Shown: in pieces, positions 45,110-53,921 of the stretch
Numbering within the stretch: the first letter of the stretch is position 1
Layout of the letters: each line of letters starts with the position of its first letter
Source: Aquibacillus albus
Lineage (GTDB): Bacteria; Bacillota; Bacilli; Bacillales; Amphibacillaceae
DNA: 64,000 nucleotides
Direction of reading: 5' to 3'
Assembly (NCBI RefSeq): GCF_016908325.1
Contig: NZ_JAFBDR010000003.1
Span: forward strand, 124,001-188,000
The notes under the pieces: model-generated
Told to the model about the DNA's origin: nothing
Databases searched by the model: none
The model's input: only the letters and a program-made list of their open reading frames with translations
Made by a program: the position numbers and the translations under genes

Positions 45110-46102
45110 TTATTTTCTCACTCTCACAGTCATAATATTAATAAAATAAGTGATAACCAGAAGTAAGCATATTGTAAAAAACAATCCCGTCCAAGGTCCA
45201 ACAACATATAGACTTAATGCACTATCTAACGAAAAGATAAACACATTGCTTATGAGTAAATAAAAAAGTACATTCTCCCCCATTACTTTAAAAATACCTA
45301 TACCTTTTCCAAATCTATCTAACCATTTAGAAAAAATATAATAGATATATAGAAAAAAGGTAGGTCCTACAATCCAATAAATACTCGGCGGAAATCTTCC
45401 AGGTAATTGAGAATCGGTCGTAACTAAATAATATATAAATAGAATCGTTCCAAGGGATGAAACAAGTAAGTACTTCCATTTTAAACCTATCTGGTACTTG
45501 GCAAAGTAAATACCTATTAAATAAAATGGTAGGTACTGAAGTACAGGAAATGTAGGAAAATGAGCCGTACCAATTAATAATCCCATATAGGTAGAGGTAA
45601 TTTGACTATAATCAATCCAAGTTGTTGCTAAGAGAAGTAAGGTGATCACCCAAAAGGTTATTGGTCGATTCGAAATCCACACAAGAATAGGAAAAAGACC
45701 GAGTCCAATTAATATTATAAGAGAAAAAGAGACTAGAAATTCTGACCAACCTGGAATTACTTGTAGTAAAACAATAGGCATGATTGTTTCAATATTAAGT
45801 GGCTGATTCCCAACAAAAACTTGAAAAGCTAATCCAGAAATATAAAATGCAAGGAGTGTCTTTAATCCCGTTAAAAACATTTTTTTATATACCATGCTGA
45901 ATGGTTTACTATAATAAGCTAATTGACAAACATATCCAAAACAAAAGACAAATCCTGAAAAAGTGATTAAGTTAAAGAATTGAGTACTGTAATGAATCGA
46001 TGGAAAGAGTGAAACATCACTAAAAAACTGTAAAACATGTGTGTAAACCATGCCTATAACCAATAATCCTTTAAAATAATCAACAGAGTGGTCTCTTTTG
46101 AT
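45110..46102 (-). CDS. Acyltransferase 3-like membrane protein, apparent ATC start
   Basis: This integral membrane protein of about 330 residues has some ten hydrophobic helices. The N-terminus KRDHSVDYFKGLLVIGMVYTH resembles acyltransferase 3/OafA-type or heparan N-acetyltransferase-like proteins, with His and the DYFKG turn near the first helix. It may acetylate a surface or imported sugar. The best ribosome site, GAGGAGG, is eight bases before an ATC at 46102. No ATG, GTG or TTG is correctly placed. The first standard in-frame ATG downstream falls within the first helix. The frame is open further upstream but without a site. Confidence 0.6.
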   Translation of the reverse strand: MKRDHSVDYFKGLLVIGMVYTHVLQFFSDVSLFPSIHYSTQFFNLITFSGFVFCFGYVCQLAYYSKPFSMVYKKMFLTGLKTLLAFYISGLAFQVFVGNQPLNIETIMPIVLLQVIPGWSEFLVSFSLIILIGLGLFPILVWISNRPITFWVITLLLLATTWIDYSQITSTYMGLLIGTAHFPTFPVLQYLPFYLIGIYFAKYQIGLKWKYLLVSSLGTILFIYYLVTTDSQLPGRFPPSIYWIVGPTFFLYIYYIFSKWLDRFGKGIGIFKVMGENVLFYLLISNVFIFSLDSALSLYVVGPWTGLFFTICLLLVITYFINIMTVRVRK

Positions 46103-46208
46103 CGAAATCACCTCCTCAATGAAACTACAATTATTGCTAAAATATAAAGAGGCTACCCCCAATTCACCCCTTATCACTACTACACATTAGCATTCTTTGT
46201 TGTAGTTG

Positions 46209-46243
46209 AAAGAGATCCTTTATTTGGGATAACCTCTTTTTTA
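46209..46243. terminator. Hairpin after the GH2 gene
   Basis: AAAGAG-ATCC pairs with GGAT-CCTCTTT. The T-run is better on the plus strand, so for the leftward GH2 gene it is a moderate terminator only. Confidence 0.45.
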
Positions 46244-46261
46244 TACACCTCTCTTATTTGT

Positions 46262-48028
46262 TTATGCGTCGTTAACCGCTTTAATTTTTTCTAATGCTAT
46301 CTTAGGTGTTCGGTCTTCTTTTAATAGTCCATTAATTTCTTGTTGAACATCAGTCGTTTGTGTATAACAATACCCACTGATATACGGTATTGCTTTGATA
46401 GCATCTGTAATGTCACGGTATCTATTTAAGAATTCTTCTTCCGTATCCACTTGGTTACCATAGCCCCAGCCTTTACCTTCATTAAAGGCAATGCCACCAT
46501 ATTCCGTCAGAATAACAGGCTGCCCTTTATATTCATATCCCTCAGCAAATGCATATTTATGTCTATTATGAGGAACCTCATTGTTTAGTACTTGGTCCTT
46601 ATTCTTATAACGATCATAGAAAACTTTACCAAGCTCCTCATAATCATGAAGTGCTATAATATCAGAGATTGTATGTTCCCAACCGTCATTCACAATAACT
46701 GGGCGTTCTGAATCTATCGTTTTAGACAAATAATAAATAGATTCTGTAAATGCTTGTTGCTTTTTATCTGTAAGTATATGCGGCACACCCCATGACTCGT
46801 TAAATGGAACCCAAGTTATAATAGATGGGTGATTATAACGTTGTTGCAAAATCTCGAGCCATTCCTTCGTAAAGTTTTCAACAGCTTCATCAGAAAACTC
46901 ATAAGTTGCAGCCATTTCTGACCAGACGAGCAGTCCTTTTTTATCACACCAATATAAGAATCGATCATCCTCAATCTTTTGGTGTTTACGTACACCATTA
47001 AAGCCCATCGCTAAAGTTTTCTCAATATCCTCAATCATCGCCTCATCGGAAGGAGGTGTTAGCATCGTATCTGGCCAATATCCTTGATCTAAAAGAAGCT
47101 TTTGGTAAATTGGCATATTGTTTAACAGCACTTGGCCATCTTTTATAGATACTTTTCTCATACCAAAATAAGATTGTACTTCATCTACTACTTCCCCATT
47201 CACAGATAAGCGGAACGTCACATCATATAAGTTTGGATGCTTTGGTGTCCAGTGCTTTATTTTCCATTCATGTATTTCAGATAGTAAATTCATTTCAAAG
47301 CTAATATTTGAACGATCTGGGACAGTTGAAAATTGCTTAACTTTTTCCCCCTCAAAGCTTACGATTGTTTCCAGGTTCCAATCTTCAGTAATATCACCAT
47401 TAAGCTTATATTCAAAAGCAACTGAGTTCGTATCTATATTGGGCGTGATCTTGACATTCTCTATACTTTCATCGCTTAAAAATTCCAGCCATACCGTTTG
47501 CCAAATACCTGTGTTTTGTACGTACCAACAACCAAAATTTTCATCTCTCCAGCGCTGTTTCCCTCTCGGCTGATAGCAACTTTGACTATCTTCTACTTTT
47601 ACAACCAACTCATTTTCCTTCGTAATATCAACTGCATTGGTAATATCAAAAGAGAAAGCTGCATTCCCACCGGCATGTTCACCAATATAGCTACCGTTAA
47701 CCCATACCTTTGTTAAGTAATCAGATGCTTGAAATCTTAGAAATGCTCTCTTCCCAACTTCTTCTTTTGGAATTTCGAACGATTTTTGATACCAAACATA
47801 TGGATGAAAGGTTTCTTCTCCAATTCCACTAGCTTTTGTTTCGTACGTAAAAGGTACCTGGATATCAGTAGAAAAAGATGGGTTTTCTTGCCACAATCCT
47901 TTTTCTCCAATATTTTGATCATCAAATGCAAATTTCCAAGTTCCATTTAAATTTATCCACGATTTTCTTTGAAATTGTGGTCTTGGATATTCTGTTCTTT
48001 GAAATGTGCTTACTGTTTTTGTCGTCAT
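46262..48028 (-). CDS. GH2 family glycoside hydrolase
   Basis: This GH2 enzyme has 588 residues: a sugar-binding jelly roll (about 10-185, RKSWINLNGTWKF, HPYVWYQKSFEIP), an Ig-like domain (185-295) and a TIM barrel. Acid/base Glu411 lies in WVPFNESWG and nucleophile Glu509 in VILTEYGGIAF. KHQKIEDDRFLYWCDKKGLLVWSEM is typical of the small GH2 enzymes annotated as beta-galactosidase or beta-glucuronidase. The exact sugar is open. It is cytoplasmic and sits 18 bases after the ABC permease gene, so it is one transcript with the importer. AAAGGAG precedes the ATG. Confidence 0.9.
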   Translation of the reverse strand: MTTKTVSTFQRTEYPRPQFQRKSWINLNGTWKFAFDDQNIGEKGLWQENPSFSTDIQVPFTYETKASGIGEETFHPYVWYQKSFEIPKEEVGKRAFLRFQASDYLTKVWVNGSYIGEHAGGNAAFSFDITNAVDITKENELVVKVEDSQSCYQPRGKQRWRDENFGCWYVQNTGIWQTVWLEFLSDESIENVKITPNIDTNSVAFEYKLNGDITEDWNLETIVSFEGEKVKQFSTVPDRSNISFEMNLLSEIHEWKIKHWTPKHPNLYDVTFRLSVNGEVVDEVQSYFGMRKVSIKDGQVLLNNMPIYQKLLLDQGYWPDTMLTPPSDEAMIEDIEKTLAMGFNGVRKHQKIEDDRFLYWCDKKGLLVWSEMAATYEFSDEAVENFTKEWLEILQQRYNHPSIITWVPFNESWGVPHILTDKKQQAFTESIYYLSKTIDSERPVIVNDGWEHTISDIIALHDYEELGKVFYDRYKNKDQVLNNEVPHNRHKYAFAEGYEYKGQPVILTEYGGIAFNEGKGWGYGNQVDTEEEFLNRYRDITDAIKAIPYISGYCYTQTTDVQQEINGLLKEDRTPKIALEKIKAVNDA

Positions 48029-48046
48029 TTTATAACTCTCCTTTTG

Positions 48047-48946
48047 TTAGCCTTTAATTCCGGTAAAACTAATTCCTTTTACAATTTGTTTTTCAAAGAT
48101 TAAGAATGCAATAATTACAGGTATTGACGCAATAGCGTTTGCTGTCATTGGAAGTACATATGCTTGTGAATAGGTTGCATTAAATACTGGAAGACCTACC
48201 GGCAACGTATATAACGTTTCAGATAAAATAGATAGATACGGCCATAAAAAGTTATTCCAAGATCCAATAAATGTAAAGATACCTATAGCTGCCATTGCAG
48301 GTTTTGCCAAGGGTAAAACAATCTTATAAAAAAGCTTAAAATAAGAGCATCCATCTATGATGGCGCTTTCAACAACCTCTTTAGGGACGTTATCAAAAAA
48401 GCTTTTTAATATAATGACACCTAATGGTGAAGCAATCATCGGTAATATTAGTCCAGCATAGCTATCTATCATATCTAAACTTTTGACAATCTCGTAAAGT
48501 GGAATAATAGTTGCTTCCCCAGGAATCATTAAACCTAGTAGAAAGAATACAAAAATAAAATTCTTGTAACGAAATTTCATTTGAGAAATAGCAAATGCGG
48601 CTAATGACGTTATAATTAAAGTTAATACTGTGGTAATAAGCGCAACAATTAAACTATTCCATAACCAGCGTAAGATTAGACTATCAAAAATTAAATTAAC
48701 ATAATTTGAAAAAGTAAATGGTGGAATAAACCACTCTACGGGATTAGTTGTGGAAAATCCATTTGGCTTTAAAGAAACGAACAACATCCAGATAATTGGC
48801 AAGGTAAACAAGACTGCTACTGAGATGCCAACCGCAATTTTTATATTTCGAAACGGATCTCTATTTCGCTCTAATAGGCGAGACTTTTTCACTTGCACGT
48901 CCGGAAGTTGACTTTGATTCTTTTTTTGTACATGTGGTTGATTCAT
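48047..48946 (-). CDS. Sugar ABC transporter permease (MalG/AraQ type)
   Basis: This permease of 299 residues has six helices. The EAA loop reads VVESAIIDGCSYFKLFYKIVLPLAKPA, and the protein ends KQIVKGISFTGIKG, the classic CUT1 C-terminus. Its ATG follows the stop of the partner permease directly (TAAATG). No ATPase gene is in the locus. CUT1 importers of Bacilli usually share an MsmX-type ATPase coded elsewhere. Confidence 0.93.
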   Translation of the reverse strand: MNQPHVQKKNQSQLPDVQVKKSRLLERNRDPFRNIKIAVGISVAVLFTLPIIWMLFVSLKPNGFSTTNPVEWFIPPFTFSNYVNLIFDSLILRWLWNSLIVALITTVLTLIITSLAAFAISQMKFRYKNFIFVFFLLGLMIPGEATIIPLYEIVKSLDMIDSYAGLILPMIASPLGVIILKSFFDNVPKEVVESAIIDGCSYFKLFYKIVLPLAKPAMAAIGIFTFIGSWNNFLWPYLSILSETLYTLPVGLPVFNATYSQAYVLPMTANAIASIPVIIAFLIFEKQIVKGISFTGIKG

Positions 48947-49822
48947 TTATCTCTCCTCCGATCTTTGGCTCCGAAGTTGGATGATAGAGAGTACTAATAG
49001 GATAAAGAACAACGCATAGGACATGGTAGCAGCATAACCTAGATTATTCTGGGTAAATCCTACTTCATAAATGTACTGAATTAATGGTCTTGTTGCACCA
49101 CCTGGTCCACCGCCTGTTATTAATAAAATTTGGGCAAATACTTTATAGGAAGCAAGAATTTGAAGCAACAAAATTACTCTTCCAATCGGTATCAATTGTG
49201 GTAAAGTAATATGGCGGAACTGCTCCCAACGAGTAGCCCCATCTATTTCACTAGCTTCATATAATTGTTCTGGTATGTCTTGTAAGCTAGCAAGGAATAA
49301 AACCATATTAAAACCTACTGTCCACCATAAAGTGACAACAACAATACTCACCCATGCAAGTGTTTTATCTGCCATCCAAAAGGGTTCTGCATCAATCCCA
49401 ATACTATGAAGTACTGTATTTACAAATCCACTATATGGTTGAAGCATAAAAATAGCTAAAAATGATATGACCGAAACAGACAAGATACTTGGTAAAAAGA
49501 ACGATCCTCGAAAAAAGGTTTGTAATTTTGAATTTATATTAGCCAGTAAAGCTAACCCTAGGGCAAGTAGTACCATAGTTGGCGTCGTTAATATAACAAA
49601 TAATGTCGTATTCCAAAGTGTACGCCAAAAATGAGGATCAACAAACATGTCTTTATAGTTGTCAAGTCCAACGAACTCCATTTTCCGTACTAAAGTCCAA
49701 TCATATAGACTCATTTCTAACCCTTTAAATATAGGAAGAATAGTGAAAATCATATAAGCTACAAAAAAGGGCAAAAGAAAAGGAATTGCCTTCATATCCT
49801 GAATCCATGACTTTTTGTTCAT
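48947..49822 (-). CDS. Sugar ABC transporter permease (MalF/AraP type)
   Basis: This permease of about 291 residues has six helices: YMIFTILPIFKGLEMSLYDW in the first part, the EAA loop LYEASEIDGATRWEQFRHITLPQLIP and the GGGPGGATRPLIQYIYEVGF segment typical of the F-type subunit. The ATG at 49822 has GAAAGGGG upstream. The open frame to 49888 is discarded because it runs through a hairpin. Confidence 0.92.
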   Translation of the reverse strand: MNKKSWIQDMKAIPFLLPFFVAYMIFTILPIFKGLEMSLYDWTLVRKMEFVGLDNYKDMFVDPHFWRTLWNTTLFVILTTPTMVLLALGLALLANINSKLQTFFRGSFFLPSILSVSVISFLAIFMLQPYSGFVNTVLHSIGIDAEPFWMADKTLAWVSIVVVTLWWTVGFNMVLFLASLQDIPEQLYEASEIDGATRWEQFRHITLPQLIPIGRVILLLQILASYKVFAQILLITGGGPGGATRPLIQYIYEVGFTQNNLGYAATMSYALFFILLVLSIIQLRSQRSEER

Positions 49823-49844
49823 ATATAGGCCCCTTTCATTAGAG

Positions 49845-49889
49845 ATAAAGCAGATGTCCCTTAAAGGATGCAATTTCACAAGGAACATC
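49845..49889 (-). terminator. Attenuator-type hairpin between sugar-binding and permease genes
   Basis: GATGTTCCTT pairs with AAGGGACATC (one G-T pair) and is followed leftward by TGCTTTATC. It lies in the gap between the binding-protein stop and the permease start. Confidence 0.55.
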
Positions 49890-49909
49890 CACTTTTAATT
49901 GAAACTAAA

Positions 49910-51226
49910 TCATTCTCCTATAAGTTTTTTCACTTCTGTTTCTATCGCAGCAAAAGCTTCTTCCGCTGTAGCGTCACCAGCCCATACTGTATCTAAGTGA
50001 CGGACAACAATCTCTTCAACCCCACGAGCATAAATGTTACGATCGACAAAGTTTACGTAACTAGCTACTTCTGCATACTCATTTCGATAAGGAAGTTCTT
50101 GGAATTCTTCTGATTCAACAACAGAATCTTTAGCTGGAATATGCCCCGCTTGTGCCCACATTGCACCATTATCAGCAACAAACTTCATGAATTCCAGAGC
50201 CCCTTTCTGTACTTCTTGATTTGCATCCTGGTAATAAGGTAACACTAAAGTATGTGAACTTGCCCAAGCACCTTTTTCACCAAAAACATTAGGAATAGGC
50301 ATTGGTGTAAAATCAAGTCCCTCAGTAGTCTCCCAAATTCCAGTGGCCCATACTCCGGAAGTCATTGTTGCTGCATTTTCAGACTGAAATTCTGCGTAGA
50401 AGTCACTAATATTTAATGGAATAATTTCTTTGTCATGATATAAATCTTTAAGAAAATTCGCTGCTTGAACGGCTTTATCTAGATCAATATCATATTTTGG
50501 GTTTTCTAAACTATCTTCCGTTAAGATACCTCTACCTCCAAGTTGAGTGTAATATCCCCACCATAGCCAGTAAGGGTCATTACCAGAGGAAGAAAATGCA
50601 AATGGAATTTTTCCTTCTGGAAGATTGTCTTTAAGTGTAGTAAAAAAGTCGACATAACCTTCTGGTGTTTGCTCCATTTTAACGGATCCATCATCATTTA
50701 AAAGTCCTGCATCACCAACAAGTTTGTTATTTATATACATAATTTGTGCGTGAGTATCAATTGGTACTGCATAGTGAACACCCTCATAAATCGTTGCATC
50801 TAAAATGTTTTGGTTAAACTCATCCCATTTGACGCCAACCGAAGAAGCTATGTCATCTAACCCTGTTACCAAACCTTGGTTTACTAACTCAGGTAAAACA
50901 TGTGTATGAGCTATCCCGATATCTGGTCCTTTTCCAGCTCCGATACTTGTAAGTAGTTTCGTGTAGTATTCTTCATGTTCTTGCATCACATTGTTTACGA
51001 AATACTCCGACTGACTTTCATTGAATTTTCCAACGATGTCTTGCATGTATTCAGCGTCACCGCCACCAAATAAGTTCCACATAACAACCTCTGTTGCACC
51101 CTCTGGTATCTCAACATCATTTTCTCCACCTGCAGCACTATCTGATCCTCCTGAGCCTGAACAAGCCGATAGCACAAAAGCTGTTAAAACTAACCCGAAA
51201 ATCCCAACAAACAACCTTTTCACCAT
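49910..51226 (-). CDS. Sugar ABC transporter substrate-binding lipoprotein
   Basis: This protein of 438 residues has a lipoprotein signal (lipobox LSACSG, Cys22) and a family 1 solute-binding fold: EVVMWNLFGGGDAEYMQDIV, LTSIGAGKGPDIGIAHTHVLPEL, VHYAVPIDTHAQIMYINNKL and the FMKFVADNGAMWAQAGHIPA segment. It binds an oligosaccharide outside the cell for the two permeases that follow. AGGGAGG precedes the ATG. The promoter region holds a large palindrome and a perfect cre. Confidence 0.93.
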   Translation of the reverse strand: MVKRLFVGIFGLVLTAFVLSACSGSGGSDSAAGGENDVEIPEGATEVVMWNLFGGGDAEYMQDIVGKFNESQSEYFVNNVMQEHEEYYTKLLTSIGAGKGPDIGIAHTHVLPELVNQGLVTGLDDIASSVGVKWDEFNQNILDATIYEGVHYAVPIDTHAQIMYINNKLVGDAGLLNDDGSVKMEQTPEGYVDFFTTLKDNLPEGKIPFAFSSSGNDPYWLWWGYYTQLGGRGILTEDSLENPKYDIDLDKAVQAANFLKDLYHDKEIIPLNISDFYAEFQSENAATMTSGVWATGIWETTEGLDFTPMPIPNVFGEKGAWASSHTLVLPYYQDANQEVQKGALEFMKFVADNGAMWAQAGHIPAKDSVVESEEFQELPYRNEYAEVASYVNFVDRNIYARGVEEIVVRHLDTVWAGDATAEEAFAAIETEVKKLIGE

Positions 51227-51264
51227 TGATTCCTCCCTTTTAATAAGAACTTATTAATTAATTA

Positions 51265-51300
51265 TTACAAAAAACCTGTATATTTACATGTTTTTTGTAA
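51265..51300. promoter_or_regulatory. 36-base palindrome before the sugar-binding protein gene
   Basis: TTACAAAAAACCTGTA (51265-51280) and TACATGTTTTTTGTAA (51285-51300) are inverted repeats with one mismatch around TATT, 39 bases before the lipoprotein start. It lies in the promoter area, downstream of a cre, and is the best candidate operator for the ArsR-type regulator coded next to it. It could also be a regulator-gene terminator. Confidence 0.55.
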
Positions 51301-51310
51301 CTTTAATAAA

Positions 51311-51325
51311 AGAATACGCTTACAT
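51311..51325. promoter_or_regulatory. Perfect cre box of the sugar ABC operon
   Basis: On the minus strand ATGTAAGCGTATTCT fits WTGNAANCGNWNNCW at all positions. It lies about 85 bases before the binding-protein gene start. It suggests CcpA repression of the importer, GH2 and perhaps the following glycan genes. Confidence 0.7.
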
Positions 51326-51426
51326 TTTTGTTATGTCAATACTATTTTTTATATTTTTTAGTATTTATACAAATTTAATGTACAAAATAAAAAGCCCTTC
51401 AATAATATGAAGAACTTTCTAAAAAC

Positions 51427-52350
51427 TTATAAAAATTCAATTTTTAGTTTAATATCTTGTGGATGGTCACCAAATTCTCGACCAAATAAATTTATCCCCC
51501 CCTTGTGAATAGCCTCATCTTTAATGCCTATTTTGAACGACATAAAGTTTTGATCTAATATCCCTAAATCATCAACAGTTACATCAGAAAGGTGAAAGTC
51601 ATCAATCATTGATTTTTCACTTGCTATTTTCCATGTCTTTAAAGAACCATATTGAGTACTAGTTGATTCTGCCCAATATTCAGGATTTAATTTACCCGGT
51701 CTATCTCCATAGTCTCCAGGACTTGTCCAAGTTCCAATATCGACACCGTTTATCCACACCGTAATATCAGATGGCCAGTTGTGATCATGATTTGGCGCTT
51801 CTGAACAAATCTCCATAGAAAGTTGTACCGATTTGACAGTAGAGTCAGGAGGTATCACAAGCGGAAATTTGTACTCAAAATAGCCCTTCCGCGTCCATAT
51901 GAGTTGAGCTTTCGAACGGTCTGGACTGTAAAAGTGAACTGGTTCGTCTTCAGGAATAAGAAATCCGTCATGATTAGCCATACCACAAGTAGGTGCAACT
52001 TCAAAATCGACATACTGCCCAATTGGCATGTCTAATTCAAAGACTTTATAATCCGCTGTATAACTCTTTTTACTGTTTAATTGAATGTGAATATCATCAA
52101 AATTACGTGTACAAACCTTCATCGCGCCTCTACTTCCAGGCCGCAGTTCTGTAAGAATTAAACCGGACTCTTCCAACACTTTAATATGTGAAGCAGTTGT
52201 TGAAACAGGAATGTCTAAGCTTTCTGCCAGTTGATGGATATTCATATTTCCCTTGTTTAAATAATCAATAATTTGCAATCGAACTTTAGAAGATAGAGCA
52301 TGTGCAACTTTCCTTAAGTTCTCTGGTTTTTTAATCGATAATTCTAGCAA
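51427..52350 (-). CDS. ArsR-type regulator fused to a beta-rich C-terminal domain
   Basis: This protein of about 307 residues has an N-terminal winged HTH (about 5-85): LRKVAHALSSKVRLQIIDYL, then MNIHQLAESLDIPVSTTASHI. The remaining 200 residues are beta-rich and unlike classic ArsR proteins. They include aromatic and polar stretches such as WTRKGYFEYKFPLVIPP and DITVWINGVDIGTWTSPGDY, which recall jelly-roll carbohydrate-binding folds. No metal-binding cysteine pattern is seen. It probably senses a sugar and controls the adjacent importer operon. A TTG at 52350 after GCAGGGGGG is the preferred start. A TTG at 52386 has no ribosome site. Confidence 0.78.
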   Translation of the reverse strand: MLELSIKKPENLRKVAHALSSKVRLQIIDYLNKGNMNIHQLAESLDIPVSTTASHIKVLEESGLILTELRPGSRGAMKVCTRNFDDIHIQLNSKKSYTADYKVFELDMPIGQYVDFEVAPTCGMANHDGFLIPEDEPVHFYSPDRSKAQLIWTRKGYFEYKFPLVIPPDSTVKSVQLSMEICSEAPNHDHNWPSDITVWINGVDIGTWTSPGDYGDRPGKLNPEYWAESTSTQYGSLKTWKIASEKSMIDDFHLSDVTVDDLGILDQNFMSFKIGIKDEAIHKGGINLFGREFGDHPQDIKLKIEFL

Positions 52351-52704
52351 ATTAATCCCCCCTGCTTCAGATGAACTTTTATTCAAATCCTATTATTCAT
52401 ATCTCTTTATCTAATATAAACGAATAAATTGTAAATATCCATCTTTTTAATAACAAAAACATACAATCATCTATATTTTCTGTATTAAATATCAATTTCA
52501 CTAATTCTATTTACTTTTGGATTAGGGTGTGATTAACCTTTCTGTATATACTCCCCACATCCACAACCCCAACTATAAATATTCATTTAATACGAACAAA
52601 ATAAATATAACTAATTATAATATAGTAAATAAGCGCTTACAAAACCCTTGTACGCCCTCATTTGCTTACACTTTTTGAAGCGTGATTACAAAGGAGGATA
52701 CTCA
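52351..52704. promoter_or_regulatory. Divergent promoter region of the ArsR-type gene and kbl, with a cre box
   Basis: AATAAGCGCTTACA (52628-52641) is a near-palindromic cre-like box with imperfect first two bases, 64 bases before the kbl start. Otherwise the region is AT-rich with no gene seen. Confidence 0.5.
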
Positions 52705-53895
52705 TTGGCTAGTTCAAAGCTTACCAGTTTTCTTTTGCAAAATCTTGGTGAATTAAAATCACAAGGCCTATTCAATGTGATTGACCCTGTAGAAGGTGCC
52801 AATGGACCTATTATTTCTGTAAATGGAAAAAAATTAATAAACCTTTCTTCCAACAACTATCTTGGACTTGCAACAGATGACAGAGTTAAAGACGTTGCTA
52901 TCGAAGCAATCAAATCCCATGGCGTAGGAGCAGGAGCTGTTCGTACGATAAACGGAACATTAGACCTGCATCTAAAATTAGAAGAAAAGCTTGCAGCATT
53001 TAAAGGAACAGAAGCAGCAATTGCATATCAGTCTGGCTTTAACTGTAATATGGCTGCCATTTCTGCTGTAATGGATAAACAGGATGCTATTTTATCGGAT
53101 GAGCTAAACCATGCATCCATTATTGATGGTTGTCGATTATCAAAAGCAAAGATTATTCGTTTCAAACATTCGAATATGGATGATTTACGCCAAAAAGCAA
53201 AGGAAGCTGTAGAATCTAAACAATTTAACAAAATAATGGTTATTTCAGATGGTGTATTTTCGATGGATGGTGATATTGCCAAATTGCCAGAGATTGTAGC
53301 AATTGCAGAAGCATATGACCTTCTAACTTATATAGATGATGCTCACGGTTCAGGAGTTCTCGGTAAAGGCGCTGGAACTGTCAAACATTTTGGTCTTCAA
53401 GATCGCGTTGACTTTCAAATCGGGACTCTTTCTAAAGCAATTGGAGCAGTTGGCGGGTATGTTGCTGGTAAACAGGATTTGATTGATTGGTTGAAGGTTC
53501 GTTCTCGTCCATTTTTATTTTCTACTGCCCTAACACCAGCAGATGTGGCTGCTAGTACAACTGCAATTGACATGTTAATGGAAAGTACAGAGCTTCAAGA
53601 CAAACTTTGGGAAAATAGTGCCTACTTGAAAAGAGGATTGAAAGAATTAGGTTTTGATATCGGAAAAAGCGAAACACCTATTACCCCGTGTGTTATTGGC
53701 GATGAAAAAGTTACCCAAGCGTTTAGCAAACAGCTGAATGAAGAAGGAGTTTATGCCAAATCTATCGTTTTCCCGACTGTACCAAAAGGAGCTGGACGCG
53801 TCCGAAACATACCTACTGCAGCACATACTAGAGAAATGCTAGATAAAGCTCTAGCTATCTATGAGAAGGTTGGTAAAGAGCTAGGTATTATTTAA
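52705..53895 (+). CDS. kbl: Glycine C-acetyltransferase (2-amino-3-ketobutyrate CoA ligase), TTG start
   Basis: This PLP enzyme has 396 residues and converts 2-amino-3-ketobutyrate and CoA to glycine and acetyl-CoA. The PLP lysine is Lys244 in [16 protein letters not shown]. Other landmarks are [36 protein letters not shown] and [12 protein letters not shown]. The length matches Kbl, and pairing with tdh separates it from BioF. The TTG at 52705 follows AAAGGAGG. The frame stays open to 52648 without a site. It forms an operon with tdh (26-base gap). Confidence 0.93.
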   Translation: MASSKLTSFLLQNLGELKSQGLFNVIDPVEGANGPIISVNGKKLINLSSNNYLGLATDDRVKDVAIEAIKSHGVGAGAVRTINGTLDLHLKLEEKLAAFKGTEAAIAYQSGFNCNMAAISAVMDKQDAILSDELNHASIIDGCRLSKAKIIRFKHSNMDDLRQKAKEAVESKQFNKIMVISDGVFSMDGDIAKLPEIVAIAEAYDLLTYIDDAHGSGVLGKGAGTVKHFGLQDRVDFQIGTLSKAIGAVGGYVAGKQDLIDWLKVRSRPFLFSTALTPADVAASTTAIDMLMESTELQDKLWENSAYLKRGLKELGFDIGKSETPITPCVIGDEKVTQAFSKQLNEEGVYAKSIVFPTVPKGAGRVRNIPTAAHTREMLDKALAIYEKVGKELGII

Positions 53896-53921
53896 CTCCT
53901 ACTCGGAAGGACGGGAGAGAA

